The notes beneath the pieces are model-generated. The model saw only the letters and a list, made by a program, of their open reading frames with translations, made no database searches and was not told the DNA's origin. A stretch of DNA of 64,000 nt. It comes from Chitinophaga cymbidii (GTDB taxonomy: Bacteria > Bacteroidota > Bacteroidia > Chitinophagales > Chitinophagaceae). The stretch spans positions 930,001 through 994,000 of the forward strand of contig NZ_BKAU01000002.1 of NCBI RefSeq assembly GCF_007992715.1. The letters are read 5' to 3'. This document shows, one piece after another, positions 8,484 to 16,540 of this stretch. The position numbers and the translations under genes were made by a program. Each line of letters opens with the position of its first letter. Position 1 is the first letter of the stretch.

Positions 8484-10091
8484 ATGAAATATTCTCTGCT
8501 TATCATCACCTTCCTGGCATTGTTTACAACAATAGCAGGATGTAAAAAGACCGAAGAAGAGATACAGGCGCCGGTGATCACGATCAGCGACGAGTTCGCG
8601 AACGTGGATAACTTCAACGTCGGGGAAGAGGTCAGGATAGATGTGAATGTTAAATCCGCCGCAGGCGTGAAAAGGCTGGCATATTACTTTATCACCAGAA
8701 CAGCGAACGGCACCGAATCCGGCACGCCTGTGTATATCGATAAAACGGATTTCCCGCAGGAAATAAATGAGGAGATCGTGTTCAAGGTGCAGGAGAACAT
8801 GGTGGAGCTGGTGATCATTTCTTTTGACAGGATGCACCGCAACTCGGAGATCCACATCGCACCCAAAAATATCCGCGCTATTCCGGTAATGGCGTTTAAA
8901 GACGACATCAAATACCGGGAGACCGTTTTCGAGAACAAGCAATTGAAGGTGGAGGGGACGATCACTTCCGAATTTGACCTGACCGCCGTAACTTACCAGA
9001 CCATTGTGGGCGGCACGGCGTCAGAAGAGCATACCATCGCCATCACCGATCCGAAAAGCATGCCTTTTGCGGCCAGCGTGGTGGTGGTCAGGAATATGAC
9101 CGCTATTGTGATCAAAGCAAAGAACACCTACAACGGTACAGCTATTGATACGTTCAAAATTGGTTCGGTGGCGGATGACGATGTGGCGATCACGCTGGAA
9201 GGCGGTAACACGAATATCCCGATCGCGTACATTGGTGTGGAGAATACCCTCGCGGGTACGGTGTCTTCCGGCTCCGGGGTGTCCAGCCTGAGCTACGCGG
9301 TGAAAATGAATGGCGTTTACGGCGCGGAAACGCCCATCACGATCGGCGATCCGAAAGACGAGTTTCCTTTCTCCATTTCATTCTCTGCCGCGAAAGGAAT
9401 TGAAGCGGTGCGGATCACGGGCAGCAATGAAGGCAGCAAAACGAAAGTAGCGGAGTATGCCGTGGCGAAAGTATATACAAAACTGGTACACTTTACGGAT
9501 ATCAGGCTGACCACGGAAATAGGCCCCGGTAAGAACAACTGGTTTGCCGCCTACCAGGCGCCGCATGTGTTCGATATCACCAATGCCGCGGCCAATCAGC
9601 TGATGGTAGACATCGCGCTGGTGAAATACAGCGGTACCAGCTACCGCATAATGCCGGCAGCTGTATTTGATGCCGGCGCCGCTTATGCCACAGCGATGGC
9701 GCCCTATATGGTGGGCTTCACCAAAGCGCCATATTCCCTGGTGACCGCGAACCGGCCAAGCATCACGCCAGAAGCTTTTGAAAGCCTGGAATGGGACGGC
9801 CAGATGATGGAGTTCCTCGATACCAAAGTGAGAGCCCCGGTGGCCGCAGGTGGTGAGAACTACAATTTTTATGGTACGAACCGCCGTACCAACAGCGATC
9901 TGAAAGCGGGCCAGGGCTTTATCATCGGATGGGGACAGTGGGACCCGATCGAGAACAAAGCTTTCGGCATCGTGATAGTGAAAGAATACGCGGTAACGGA
10001 TGGCGTTGCAACGGCTACTTTGGAGATCAAGGTGCCGGAGGAAGATAACAGGACGAAATACAATCCTGTTTCCATTTTTGATTATCCTTGA
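8484..10091 (+). CDS. Lipoprotein with three tandem beta-sandwich-like repeats, candidate surface binding protein
   Basis: A 535-residue lipoprotein (lipobox Cys20, TTIAGC) of no family I recognise. Residues about 30-120, 140-230 and 250-335 look like three copies of one domain of roughly 100 residues. Each copy runs from a V-x-V/T strand through a YxF/V strand to a D-P-K/F-P-x turn and a final alternating strand; copies two and three share ITDPKSMPF and IGDPKDEFPF. A different C-terminal domain follows (about 345-530, with LDTKVRAPV and FIIGWGQWDP). Its place between two EEP enzymes, downstream of SusCD, resembles that of SusE/SusF-type surface binding proteins, but that role is inferred from position. 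Confidence 0.7.
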   Translation: MKYSLLIITFLALFTTIAGCKKTEEEIQAPVITISDEFANVDNFNVGEEVRIDVNVKSAAGVKRLAYYFITRTANGTESGTPVYIDKTDFPQEINEEIVFKVQENMVELVIISFDRMHRNSEIHIAPKNIRAIPVMAFKDDIKYRETVFENKQLKVEGTITSEFDLTAVTYQTIVGGTASEEHTIAITDPKSMPFAASVVVVRNMTAIVIKAKNTYNGTAIDTFKIGSVADDDVAITLEGGNTNIPIAYIGVENTLAGTVSSGSGVSSLSYAVKMNGVYGAETPITIGDPKDEFPFSISFSAAKGIEAVRITGSNEGSKTKVAEYAVAKVYTKLVHFTDIRLTTEIGPGKNNWFAAYQAPHVFDITNAAANQLMVDIALVKYSGTSYRIMPAAVFDAGAAYATAMAPYMVGFTKAPYSLVTANRPSITPEAFESLEWDGQMMEFLDTKVRAPVAAGGENYNFYGTNRRTNSDLKAGQGFIIGWGQWDPIENKAFGIVIVKEYAVTDGVATATLEIKVPEEDNRTKYNPVSIFDYP

Positions 10092-10093
10092 TT

Positions 10094-10879
10094 ATGATCA
10101 GACTAATATCAGCAGCATTGCTGCTCACCGCCTGCGGCGGAACGAAGCAGCTTGCATCAACGAAAGAACGTATGCCCGTTAGCGTGATGACCTACAACAT
10201 TCATCACGCTAACCCCCCAACACAGCAGGAAGGGTTTATAGACCTGGATACGATCGCACAAACGATCCGCAAAACGGGGGCAGAGCTGGTGGCGCTGCAG
10301 GAGCTTGACAGTGTGACGGTCCGCTCCGGCAAGCAGTTCCAGCTCAAGGTGCTGGCGGAAAAGCTGGGGATGCATTATTACTACGGCAAGGCCATCCCTT
10401 ACCAGGGAGGCGGGTATGGGGTAGGCATTCTGTCCAGGTACCCCGTCAGCGACATGAGAACGGTGAAGCTGCCGAACGTGGAAGGCTTTGAAGGGGAAGA
10501 CCGGGTACTGGCGCTGGTGAAAGTTACGTTGCCGGACAACCGGACGGTATATTTCGGCAGCACCCACCTGGATGTGAAGCTGGAGGGGAACAGGGTATTG
10601 CAGGCGAAGGAAATAGCCGCCATTGCCTGCCAGCTGCAGGCGCCGGTGATCATCGGGGGCGATTTCAATTCAACGGATGACAAAGCGCCGATGAAGGAGC
10701 TGCTGGGCTGCCTGACAGACGCCAGCCGGCTGAAAGCGCCGACCATTCCTGTAATCAATCCAAGACGAAGGATCGACTATATTTTATACAAAGGTGATTT
10801 TGAAGTACGTGAAGAAGAAGTGCTGACGGCGGACAACTACGGGTCAGACCACCTGGCGTTCCGGGCAAAGCTGCAATGA
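10094..10879 (+). CDS. Second EEP-fold phosphodiesterase lipoprotein
   Basis: A 261-residue lipoprotein with its lipobox at Cys14 (LLLTAC). I start at the ATG at 10094, 2 nt after the previous stop; a TTG six nt earlier is less likely. EEP motifs are complete: MTYNIHHA, ALQELD, YGVGILS, GSTHLDV, GGDFNST, RRRIDYIL and SDHLAF. It resembles the EEP protein at 7599 in layout (TYNIHHANPP against TYNIHAAAPP) but has diverged strongly, so the two are old paralogues with probably different specificities. It is the last gene of the SusCD operon. Confidence 0.88.
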   Translation: MIRLISAALLLTACGGTKQLASTKERMPVSVMTYNIHHANPPTQQEGFIDLDTIAQTIRKTGAELVALQELDSVTVRSGKQFQLKVLAEKLGMHYYYGKAIPYQGGGYGVGILSRYPVSDMRTVKLPNVEGFEGEDRVLALVKVTLPDNRTVYFGSTHLDVKLEGNRVLQAKEIAAIACQLQAPVIIGGDFNSTDDKAPMKELLGCLTDASRLKAPTIPVINPRRRIDYILYKGDFEVREEEVLTADNYGSDHLAFRAKLQ

Positions 10880-11008
10880 TACGGTTTTCAGTCCCGCTAC
10901 GAGGTGGATCGTCAGCGCCACGATAAAAGTATTCAGCGCAAAGGACAGCAGGCCATGCCCCAGCGCAGGCAGGTCCGCAGCATGCCGTGTAAGAATAGCC
11001 CAAAATGA
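10844..11008 (-). pseudogene. Remnant of a DUF1345-like membrane protein (C-terminus only)
   Basis: A minus-strand frame from a stop near 11011 to a TGA at 10844-10846 encodes about 54 residues. Its core reads HGLLSFALNTFIVALTIH followed by LVAGL. From memory this closely resembles the last membrane helix of DUF1345 proteins (HALLSFxFNTVILALTxN-type). No start codon or N-terminal part is present, since the rest would fall under the CBM9-like gene. The downstream end overlaps the EEP gene by 36 nt. I read it as a relic left by a deletion; the family match is from recall only. Confidence 0.45.
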
Positions 11009-11021
11009 CTATTTTTAGATC

Positions 11022-12047
11022 ATGCGAAGATGTTTGCGGTGCTTTATATACCTGTTCCTGCCGGGGCTGCTGGCGGATGCTGCGGTGCTTTGCGCGCAGG
11101 AGGCCCCTCCCCGTCATTATATCTGTTATCAGACAAAAGGTTTTCCGGATGCAGCGGCCTGGCAAAAGGCGCCCTGGTCCGAAGATTTCACCGATATAGA
11201 AGGCGCTTCCCGCCCCGCGCCGCTGTACCGCACCCGCATGAAGATGCTCTGGGACACAACGTACCTGTACATCCTGGCGGAAATGGAGGAGCCGCATGTC
11301 TGGGGCACTCTTCGCCGCCACGACACCATCATCTACCAGGATAACGATTTTGAAGTATTCATCGACCCGGATGGAGATACCCATCAGTATTTTGAAATAG
11401 AGGTGAACGCCCTCAACACCGTGATGGACCTGTTCATGTCCAAACCCTACCGCAACGGCGGCCGGGCCATGATCAACTGGGACACGAAAGGGCTTCGCAC
11501 CGCGGTGCGCATCAACGGCACCCTGAACGATCCCCGCGACCGGGACAGCTCCTGGACCGTGGAGATAGCCATCCCCTTCCGCTCACTCGGCTTTTACAAC
11601 GCCCGCATCGTGCCGGAAGACGGCGCCACCTGGCGGATCAACTTCTCCCGCGTGCAATGGGAAGCGGACGTTCGCGGCGGCCGGTACATCAAGCGGCCGC
11701 GCACCCCGGAATACAACTGGGTCTGGTCCCTGCAAGGCATCATCAACATGCACGCTCCCGAAAAATGGGGCTACCTTCAGTTTTCGAAGCAACCGGCAGG
11801 TGGTGAGAAAATCGCTTTCCGCGAACCGCCCGCCGCAGCCGCGCAAAAACAATTGTGGGAAATTTATTACCGCCAGCAGCAATACCGCCGCCAGCACCGC
11901 CAATATGCAAAAGATACCGGATCTTTGGGATGGAGCGGCAACGCAACGATAGAAGCCACTTCCTCCCAATTCACCGCCACCATCCGGGAAGAAGGCATCG
12001 TATCCATTATCAACGAGGAAGGAAAAATCACATCTTACCATGAATAA
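11022..12047 (+). CDS. Secreted CBM9-like carbohydrate-binding protein
   Basis: A 341-residue protein with a signal peptide ending near residue 26 (AAVLCAQE). It then carries a domain of the CBM9-like/DOMON type (about 40-235), recognisable by WQKAPWSEDFTDIEG, MLWDTTYLYILAEMEEPHV, NDFEVFIDPDGD and ALNTVMDLFMSKPYR. Such proteins bind sugars non-catalytically and often occur beside glycoside hydrolases. The C-terminal 90 residues are of low complexity (RQQQYRRQHRQY) and end in a beta strand-rich stretch. Its last 8 nt overlap the next gene, so the two are translationally coupled. Confidence 0.82.
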   Translation: MRRCLRCFIYLFLPGLLADAAVLCAQEAPPRHYICYQTKGFPDAAAWQKAPWSEDFTDIEGASRPAPLYRTRMKMLWDTTYLYILAEMEEPHVWGTLRRHDTIIYQDNDFEVFIDPDGDTHQYFEIEVNALNTVMDLFMSKPYRNGGRAMINWDTKGLRTAVRINGTLNDPRDRDSSWTVEIAIPFRSLGFYNARIVPEDGATWRINFSRVQWEADVRGGRYIKRPRTPEYNWVWSLQGIINMHAPEKWGYLQFSKQPAGGEKIAFREPPAAAAQKQLWEIYYRQQQYRRQHRQYAKDTGSLGWSGNATIEATSSQFTATIREEGIVSIINEEGKITSYHE

Positions 12048-13107
12048 GCGTGACTTCATAAAATCGGTAGGGCTGGGCAGCCTGGCATTCGTGCAGCCTG
12101 TCCGTGCCATGGAAGCGATAAAGCTTCCCGGAAAAGTGCAGCACCGCGTCTGGATCAACCCCGATCACCGCGATACCGCCGCTGACCTGCAACAGCGCTA
12201 CCGCGAATACCGGGAGGCCGGCATCGGCGTTATCTATTTTGAAGAAGACAGCCCGCTGCATTTCAAAACAGCGAAGGAAGCCGGCATATCCGCCCACCGC
12301 TGGTTCTGGACGATGAACCGTGGCGATAAGGAGCTACTGGCCGCGCATCCTGAATATTATTCCAAAAACCGGAAAGGCGAATCCTGCGCCACCAACCCGC
12401 CCTATGTGAATTATTACCGTTTCCTCTGCCCGAACCAGCCTGGCGTGCAGGAACATTTGCAGCAGCAGGCGGAGCAGATATTGTCGAAAGACTATGTAGA
12501 CGGCCTTCATCTTGATTATATCCGTTTTGTGGACGTGATACTGCCCGTGAACCTGTGGCAGCAATATGGCATCGATCAGTCCAAAGAACTGCCCGAATAT
12601 GATTTCTGCTACTGCGATACCTGCCGAACAAAATATCAATCTACTTATGGTACAGACCCGCTGGAAATGGAACACCCCGATCAAAGCCCGTCCTGGCGGA
12701 AGTTCCGCTACGACAGCATTACCCGCGTGGTAAGCGGCATGGCCTCCGTAGCGCGCAAACACCGCAAACCCATTACCGCCGCCGTATTTCCCACACCGGA
12801 AATAGCGAAGCGCATCGTGCGGCAGGATTGGGTGAACTGGCCGCTGGACGGCATTTGTCCCATGATCTACCACGGATTCTACAAGGAAAGCGTGCAATGG
12901 ATCGGCGATGCGGTGGCCGAAGGCGTGAAGGCGCTGCGAGGCAGCTTTCCGTTATATGCGGGGTTGTTCCTGCCGGATTTTAAAGGCGATGAGGCGCAGA
13001 TACGGGAAGGAGTGCGGCTGGCGCTGGCGAACGGGGCGGCGGGGGTGTCTGTTTTTGGAACGTTGACGCCCGCGGTGTTGAAGATATTGAAGGAAACAAT
13101 ACGTTAA
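12040..13107 (+). CDS. Putative secreted glycosyl hydrolase, GHL10-like TIM barrel
   Basis: A 355-residue protein beginning MNKRDFIKSVGLGSLAF, a Tat-like or Bacteroidota export signal with a single arginine. The motif VDGLHLDYIRF matches the GHL10 (DUF187) family signature of barrel-fold glycosidase-like proteins. PMIYHGF and GLFLPDF are further barrel-strand segments. A CYCDTC-type cysteine pair near residue 190 may bind a metal or form a disulfide. It overlaps the upstream CBM9-like gene by 8 nt (ATGAATAA), which suggests that the two products act together on one polysaccharide. No substrate can be assigned. Confidence 0.75.
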   Translation: MNKRDFIKSVGLGSLAFVQPVRAMEAIKLPGKVQHRVWINPDHRDTAADLQQRYREYREAGIGVIYFEEDSPLHFKTAKEAGISAHRWFWTMNRGDKELLAAHPEYYSKNRKGESCATNPPYVNYYRFLCPNQPGVQEHLQQQAEQILSKDYVDGLHLDYIRFVDVILPVNLWQQYGIDQSKELPEYDFCYCDTCRTKYQSTYGTDPLEMEHPDQSPSWRKFRYDSITRVVSGMASVARKHRKPITAAVFPTPEIAKRIVRQDWVNWPLDGICPMIYHGFYKESVQWIGDAVAEGVKALRGSFPLYAGLFLPDFKGDEAQIREGVRLALANGAAGVSVFGTLTPAVLKILKETIR

Positions 13108-13120
13108 AAAATTTCGCATT

Positions 13121-13170
13121 GCGTAAATCTTTTTCCCGCTTGCGTAAACCGCTTCTCCCTTAGCGATAAA
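13121..13170. promoter_or_regulatory. Three half-sites at 21-bp spacing upstream of the TonB receptor
   Basis: GCGTAAA occurs at 13121-13127 and again at 13142-13148, and a one-base variant GCGATAAA occurs at 13163-13170. The starts are 21 and 21 nt apart, two helical turns, so all would face the same side of the DNA. Paired direct repeats at this spacing are typical of LytTR-type and some AraC-type activators. The array fills most of the 97-nt gap before the TonB receptor gene. Confidence 0.5.
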
Positions 13171-13203
13171 ATTTTGTGCCCGCCAGACCAAAAATTTATC
13201 GCT
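13162..13203. promoter_or_regulatory. Inverted repeat immediately upstream of the TonB receptor start
   Basis: AGCGATAAAATTTT (13162-13175) pairs with AAAAATTTATCGCT (13190-13203) with one mismatch around a 14-nt loop. The right arm ends one base before the start codon at 13205, so in RNA the hairpin would cover the ribosome-binding region. It may be an operator or a translational control element. Confidence 0.45.
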
Positions 13204-13204
13204 G

Positions 13205-15538
13205 ATGAAAATGAATTTAATCTTACTCGTTTCCCTGCTCTGTTACATTTGTTTGCCGGCATCGGCATCCGACGATCCCGGCGGCACGGGGAACATCGCG
13301 GGGCGGATCACCACTTCAGACGGGCAGCCGGCATCGGCCGTGACGGTGGAGGTGGAAGGCTTCCGCAAGATTGCGATCTCCAATGATAAAGGAGCTTTCC
13401 TGATAAAGAATGTGCCGTCCGGCCCCCGCAGGGTGCGTATTTCCCTCGTAGGCTACGAAACCGTGATCCGCGAAGTGACCGTGGAAGAAGGCCGCACCAC
13501 CGATGTGGCCATACAGTTGCAGATATCGCAGACACAGCTGAAGGAAGTAACGGTAATGGATAGACGGAACAGGCTTACCGACAAAAAATCGGACCAGGTA
13601 GCGCGCATGGAGCTGGAGAACCTGAACAACCCGCAATCCTACAGCGTAGCCACGAAGGAGCTGCTGCTGGAGAAGAATGTGCAGGACTACCAGACCGCGG
13701 TGCGCTCCATTCCCGGCATCGCGCTGAGCACTGAAAACTATCAGGGCACTTCAGAAGTGATGATGCGCGGGTTTTCCGCGCTTCCTTATATCCGGAACGG
13801 TATTTATTTTATAAACCTTGTGGCGGGCGATCCCCAGAACATCGAACGCCTCGAGGCCATCAAAGGCCCCGCAGGCACTTTGTACGGCTCACAGGGCGTT
13901 GCTTACGGCGGGCTGATCAACAAAGTGACCAAGAAACCCTTCCAGCGCCGCGCCGGCGAAGTAGGGCTCAGCATCGGTTCCTACAGCTTCAGCCGCCTGA
14001 CGGCTGACCTCAACACGCCGCTGAATGAGGATCATACCGCGCTGCTGCGCGTCAACGCCGCGGCAGGCTGGCAGGGCAGCTTCCAAGACAACGGATATGC
14101 CCGTTCCTACATGCTGGCGCCCAGCCTCTCCCTGCAGGTCAATGAACGCTTTGAAATACTGGTGGACGCCGAGCTGAACAGCGTGAACCGCCCGGCCCTC
14201 ACGTCTTATCCCGTATACAGCGCCGCCGCCGCGGGATACAAGCGTTACGACGAAGTACCGCTGGATTATTTCAAAACTTACGGCACCAACCGCGCGGACT
14301 ATCCGCCGAGCCTTACCAATAATTTCTTCGTACAGCTGAACCATAAGCTCGGCGGCACCTGGAAGCTCAGCGCCAACATCGCCTATGCTGATTTCCATTA
14401 CAACGGCGGCACCATCGGCCTGACCCTCGGCGCCCCGGATTCCCTCATGCGCGACATCTATGATTTCTACTGGGACTACAACAGCATCGAAATACAACCC
14501 AACGTCACCGGTGAATTCAATATCGGCAACGTACGTAACAGGGTGCTGGCGGGCGTGGATTACCAGCACATCAAAACCCTCGCCACAGGTTACTGGATCG
14601 GGCCGGTAGATACCATCAACTACACCACCGATTTCAGGATATTCCCCGTAAAACCGGTGCGCGCTTCGCAGGCTTACAGCGATGCATATTACGAAGCGGA
14701 TTTCAGGCAACGCACCTATGCCGCATATGTTTCCGATGTGATCAGCTTCACCGACCGCCTGAACGTGTTATTGAGCCTGCGTTACGATCATTATGATGAT
14801 GGCGGCTACCACTACCGCAACGCCACGGAGAAGCCTGTAGGTCCCGATGCCGGCGCATTCGCGCCCAAGCTGGGCATCACCTACCAGGTGCTGAAAGACA
14901 AGATGACCGTCTTCGCCAACTACATGCAGGGCATCAGGTATATTGCGCCGGACATGGCCGGCAATACCTTCAAACCGGAAAGGGCCAGTCAGATGGAAGG
15001 CGGCGTAAAGATCGACCTGGCAAACGGAAAGCTGTCTTCCACCATCAGCTATTATAATATAGAGGTGCAGGACAAAGTGCGGCCCAGTCCCGCCAACCCC
15101 AACATTTCCGTGCAGGACGGCACGCAGAAGAGCGCGGGCGTGGATGTGGACATCATGGCAAGCCCGGTGGACGGGTTGCAGATCGTGGCCGGTTATGGGT
15201 ATAACGACAGCAAATTCACAAAAGATGCTGCCGGCAAGGAAGGCAAACGTCCTTTCGCCACACCGGAGCATACCGGCAATCTCTGGGTAAGCTATACGCT
15301 GCATCAGGGCCTCGGCATAGGAGCCGGAGCGGTGCACAGCGATGAATATTTCGCGACGGACGATAACGATCTGATCATGCCCGGCTTTACGGTATTTAAC
15401 GCGAACCTGTTTTACAACAAGCCGAAATACCGGCTGGCGATCAGCGTGGACAACATCGGTAACGAGCGCTACTTTAATTTCTATGGTACGCCGCAGATGC
15501 CGCGAAGAGTGGTAGGTTCTGTGAGCTTCAAATTCTAA
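13205..15538 (+). CDS. TonB-dependent siderophore-type receptor with N-terminal regulatory beta domain
   Basis: A 777-residue outer-membrane receptor with a signal peptide (about 1-22, CLPASASD) and a CarboxypepD_reg-like domain (about 28-110, IAGRITTSDGQPASAVTV). The plug contains MRGFSALPYIRNGIY and RLEAIKGPAGTLYGSQGVAYGGLINKV-type motifs as in siderophore receptors (FhuA/FoxA class), not the SusC signature. The barrel ends in GSVSFKF. It is a single gene bounded by a strong terminator and stands apart from the GHL10 gene upstream. Ferric chelates are the usual substrates, but no siderophore genes lie nearby. Starts at 13205 and 13211 are both possible. Confidence 0.88.
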   Translation: MKMNLILLVSLLCYICLPASASDDPGGTGNIAGRITTSDGQPASAVTVEVEGFRKIAISNDKGAFLIKNVPSGPRRVRISLVGYETVIREVTVEEGRTTDVAIQLQISQTQLKEVTVMDRRNRLTDKKSDQVARMELENLNNPQSYSVATKELLLEKNVQDYQTAVRSIPGIALSTENYQGTSEVMMRGFSALPYIRNGIYFINLVAGDPQNIERLEAIKGPAGTLYGSQGVAYGGLINKVTKKPFQRRAGEVGLSIGSYSFSRLTADLNTPLNEDHTALLRVNAAAGWQGSFQDNGYARSYMLAPSLSLQVNERFEILVDAELNSVNRPALTSYPVYSAAAAGYKRYDEVPLDYFKTYGTNRADYPPSLTNNFFVQLNHKLGGTWKLSANIAYADFHYNGGTIGLTLGAPDSLMRDIYDFYWDYNSIEIQPNVTGEFNIGNVRNRVLAGVDYQHIKTLATGYWIGPVDTINYTTDFRIFPVKPVRASQAYSDAYYEADFRQRTYAAYVSDVISFTDRLNVLLSLRYDHYDDGGYHYRNATEKPVGPDAGAFAPKLGITYQVLKDKMTVFANYMQGIRYIAPDMAGNTFKPERASQMEGGVKIDLANGKLSSTISYYNIEVQDKVRPSPANPNISVQDGTQKSAGVDVDIMASPVDGLQIVAGYGYNDSKFTKDAAGKEGKRPFATPEHTGNLWVSYTLHQGLGIGAGAVHSDEYFATDDNDLIMPGFTVFNANLFYNKPKYRLAISVDNIGNERYFNFYGTPQMPRRVVGSVSFKF

Positions 15539-15543
15539 CATAT

Positions 15544-15584
15544 AAAAGGGGCTGCATCAATAAAAAACCGATGCAGCCCCTTTT
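15544..15584. terminator. Bidirectional intrinsic terminator
   Basis: A perfect 15-bp stem, AAAAGGGGCTGCATC (15544-15558) with GATGCAGCCCCTTTT (15570-15584), encloses an 11-nt A-rich loop. It lies between the convergent TonB receptor gene (stop 15538) and the aldolase gene (stop 15600), with A/T tails on both sides. Confidence 0.9.
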
Positions 15585-15599
15585 AGTTTACAGCCTGAT

Positions 15600-16532
15600 C
15601 TATCCTGCAAAAAACTCCGGCAGCATATCCCTGCATATCTTCCTCACGCCACTCACCTCATCTTCCGCAATCCATTTATAAGGCCATCTCAACCGCGTAC
15701 CCACATCCGCCCAGCCACCGATGGCAGCCAGGAATTTATCTACGGCCTGGTTGGAATATCCGCGCTGCGTGATGTAAGGAACGATCTGCTCATTCATGAA
15801 CCGCTGGATGCGGGATTCCAGTTCCAGCGCCGCTTCCATATCGTTTTGCATGCTGTTGTACCATTGCTGCGCCACCTGTGGATGCAGGCATGCAACATTG
15901 GAGTAAGCGCCGTGCGCACCCGCGCGTACGCCGGTGGCGAGGTGATGGCCGGGGATGAAAACGGACAGCTCCGGGTTCAGTCCAAGTATTTCCCGGTACC
16001 AAGCCGCATCTCCGCCTGGCAGCTTGCAACCGGCCAGTGCAATGCCCGCTTCGCGGATGGTTTTGAAATCCGCCGGGCTCAATCTTTTTTTGGAATGTGG
16101 AGGATTATATAAAATAAGCCGGATATCGCCGGCGGCATCCTGCATCTTGTGCAGGAATGCGATGATTTCGTCCATGCCCGGCGGGAACCAGTCCGGCAGG
16201 ATCACCTGTATAGCGGATGGTTGCAGTAATACCGCCCGCTTCAGCCGCTCCAGCGATATTTGCGGGCTCATGTGGCTGCAGCCGAGCTGGAAGGGCATAC
16301 CGGCGCTGTTGCATTTTTCCGCCAGCAGGCTGCTCACCGCATCAAACTCCGCTTCCGTCTGGTTATAAAATTCGCCCGCCGTTCCATTGGAATAAATGCC
16401 GTCCACTTTCATGGCGATGAGCTGGTCTATTTCGTGGGCCAGGCGGTCGTAGCCAATGCTTTCGTCCGCGTTCACCGGCAGCAGCAGCGTAGCCCAGTTT
16501 CCCCGGATCTCGTGGTGTTGTAAGGGAATCAT
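15600..16532 (-). CDS. DapA/NAL-superfamily class I aldolase
   Basis: A 310-residue dihydrodipicolinate synthase-like protein. The Schiff-base lysine is Lys170 in AGCKLPGGD and the catalytic tyrosine is Tyr142 in LYNPPHS. The usual GTTGE loop is NGTAGEF, with the second threonine replaced by alanine. The family includes DHDPS, N-acetylneuraminate lyase and sugar-acid aldolases, all making or breaking pyruvate-derived C-C bonds. The gene starts 8 nt after the GH92 mannosidase on the same strand, so a sugar-acid aldolase or N-acetylneuraminate lyase role is more likely than lysine synthesis. The exact substrate is open. Confidence 0.8.
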   Translation of the reverse strand: MIPLQHHEIRGNWATLLLPVNADESIGYDRLAHEIDQLIAMKVDGIYSNGTAGEFYNQTEAEFDAVSSLLAEKCNSAGMPFQLGCSHMSPQISLERLKRAVLLQPSAIQVILPDWFPPGMDEIIAFLHKMQDAAGDIRLILYNPPHSKKRLSPADFKTIREAGIALAGCKLPGGDAAWYREILGLNPELSVFIPGHHLATGVRAGAHGAYSNVACLHPQVAQQWYNSMQNDMEAALELESRIQRFMNEQIVPYITQRGYSNQAVDKFLAAIGGWADVGTRLRWPYKWIAEDEVSGVRKICRDMLPEFFAG

Positions 16533-16540
16533 ACTAGCTT

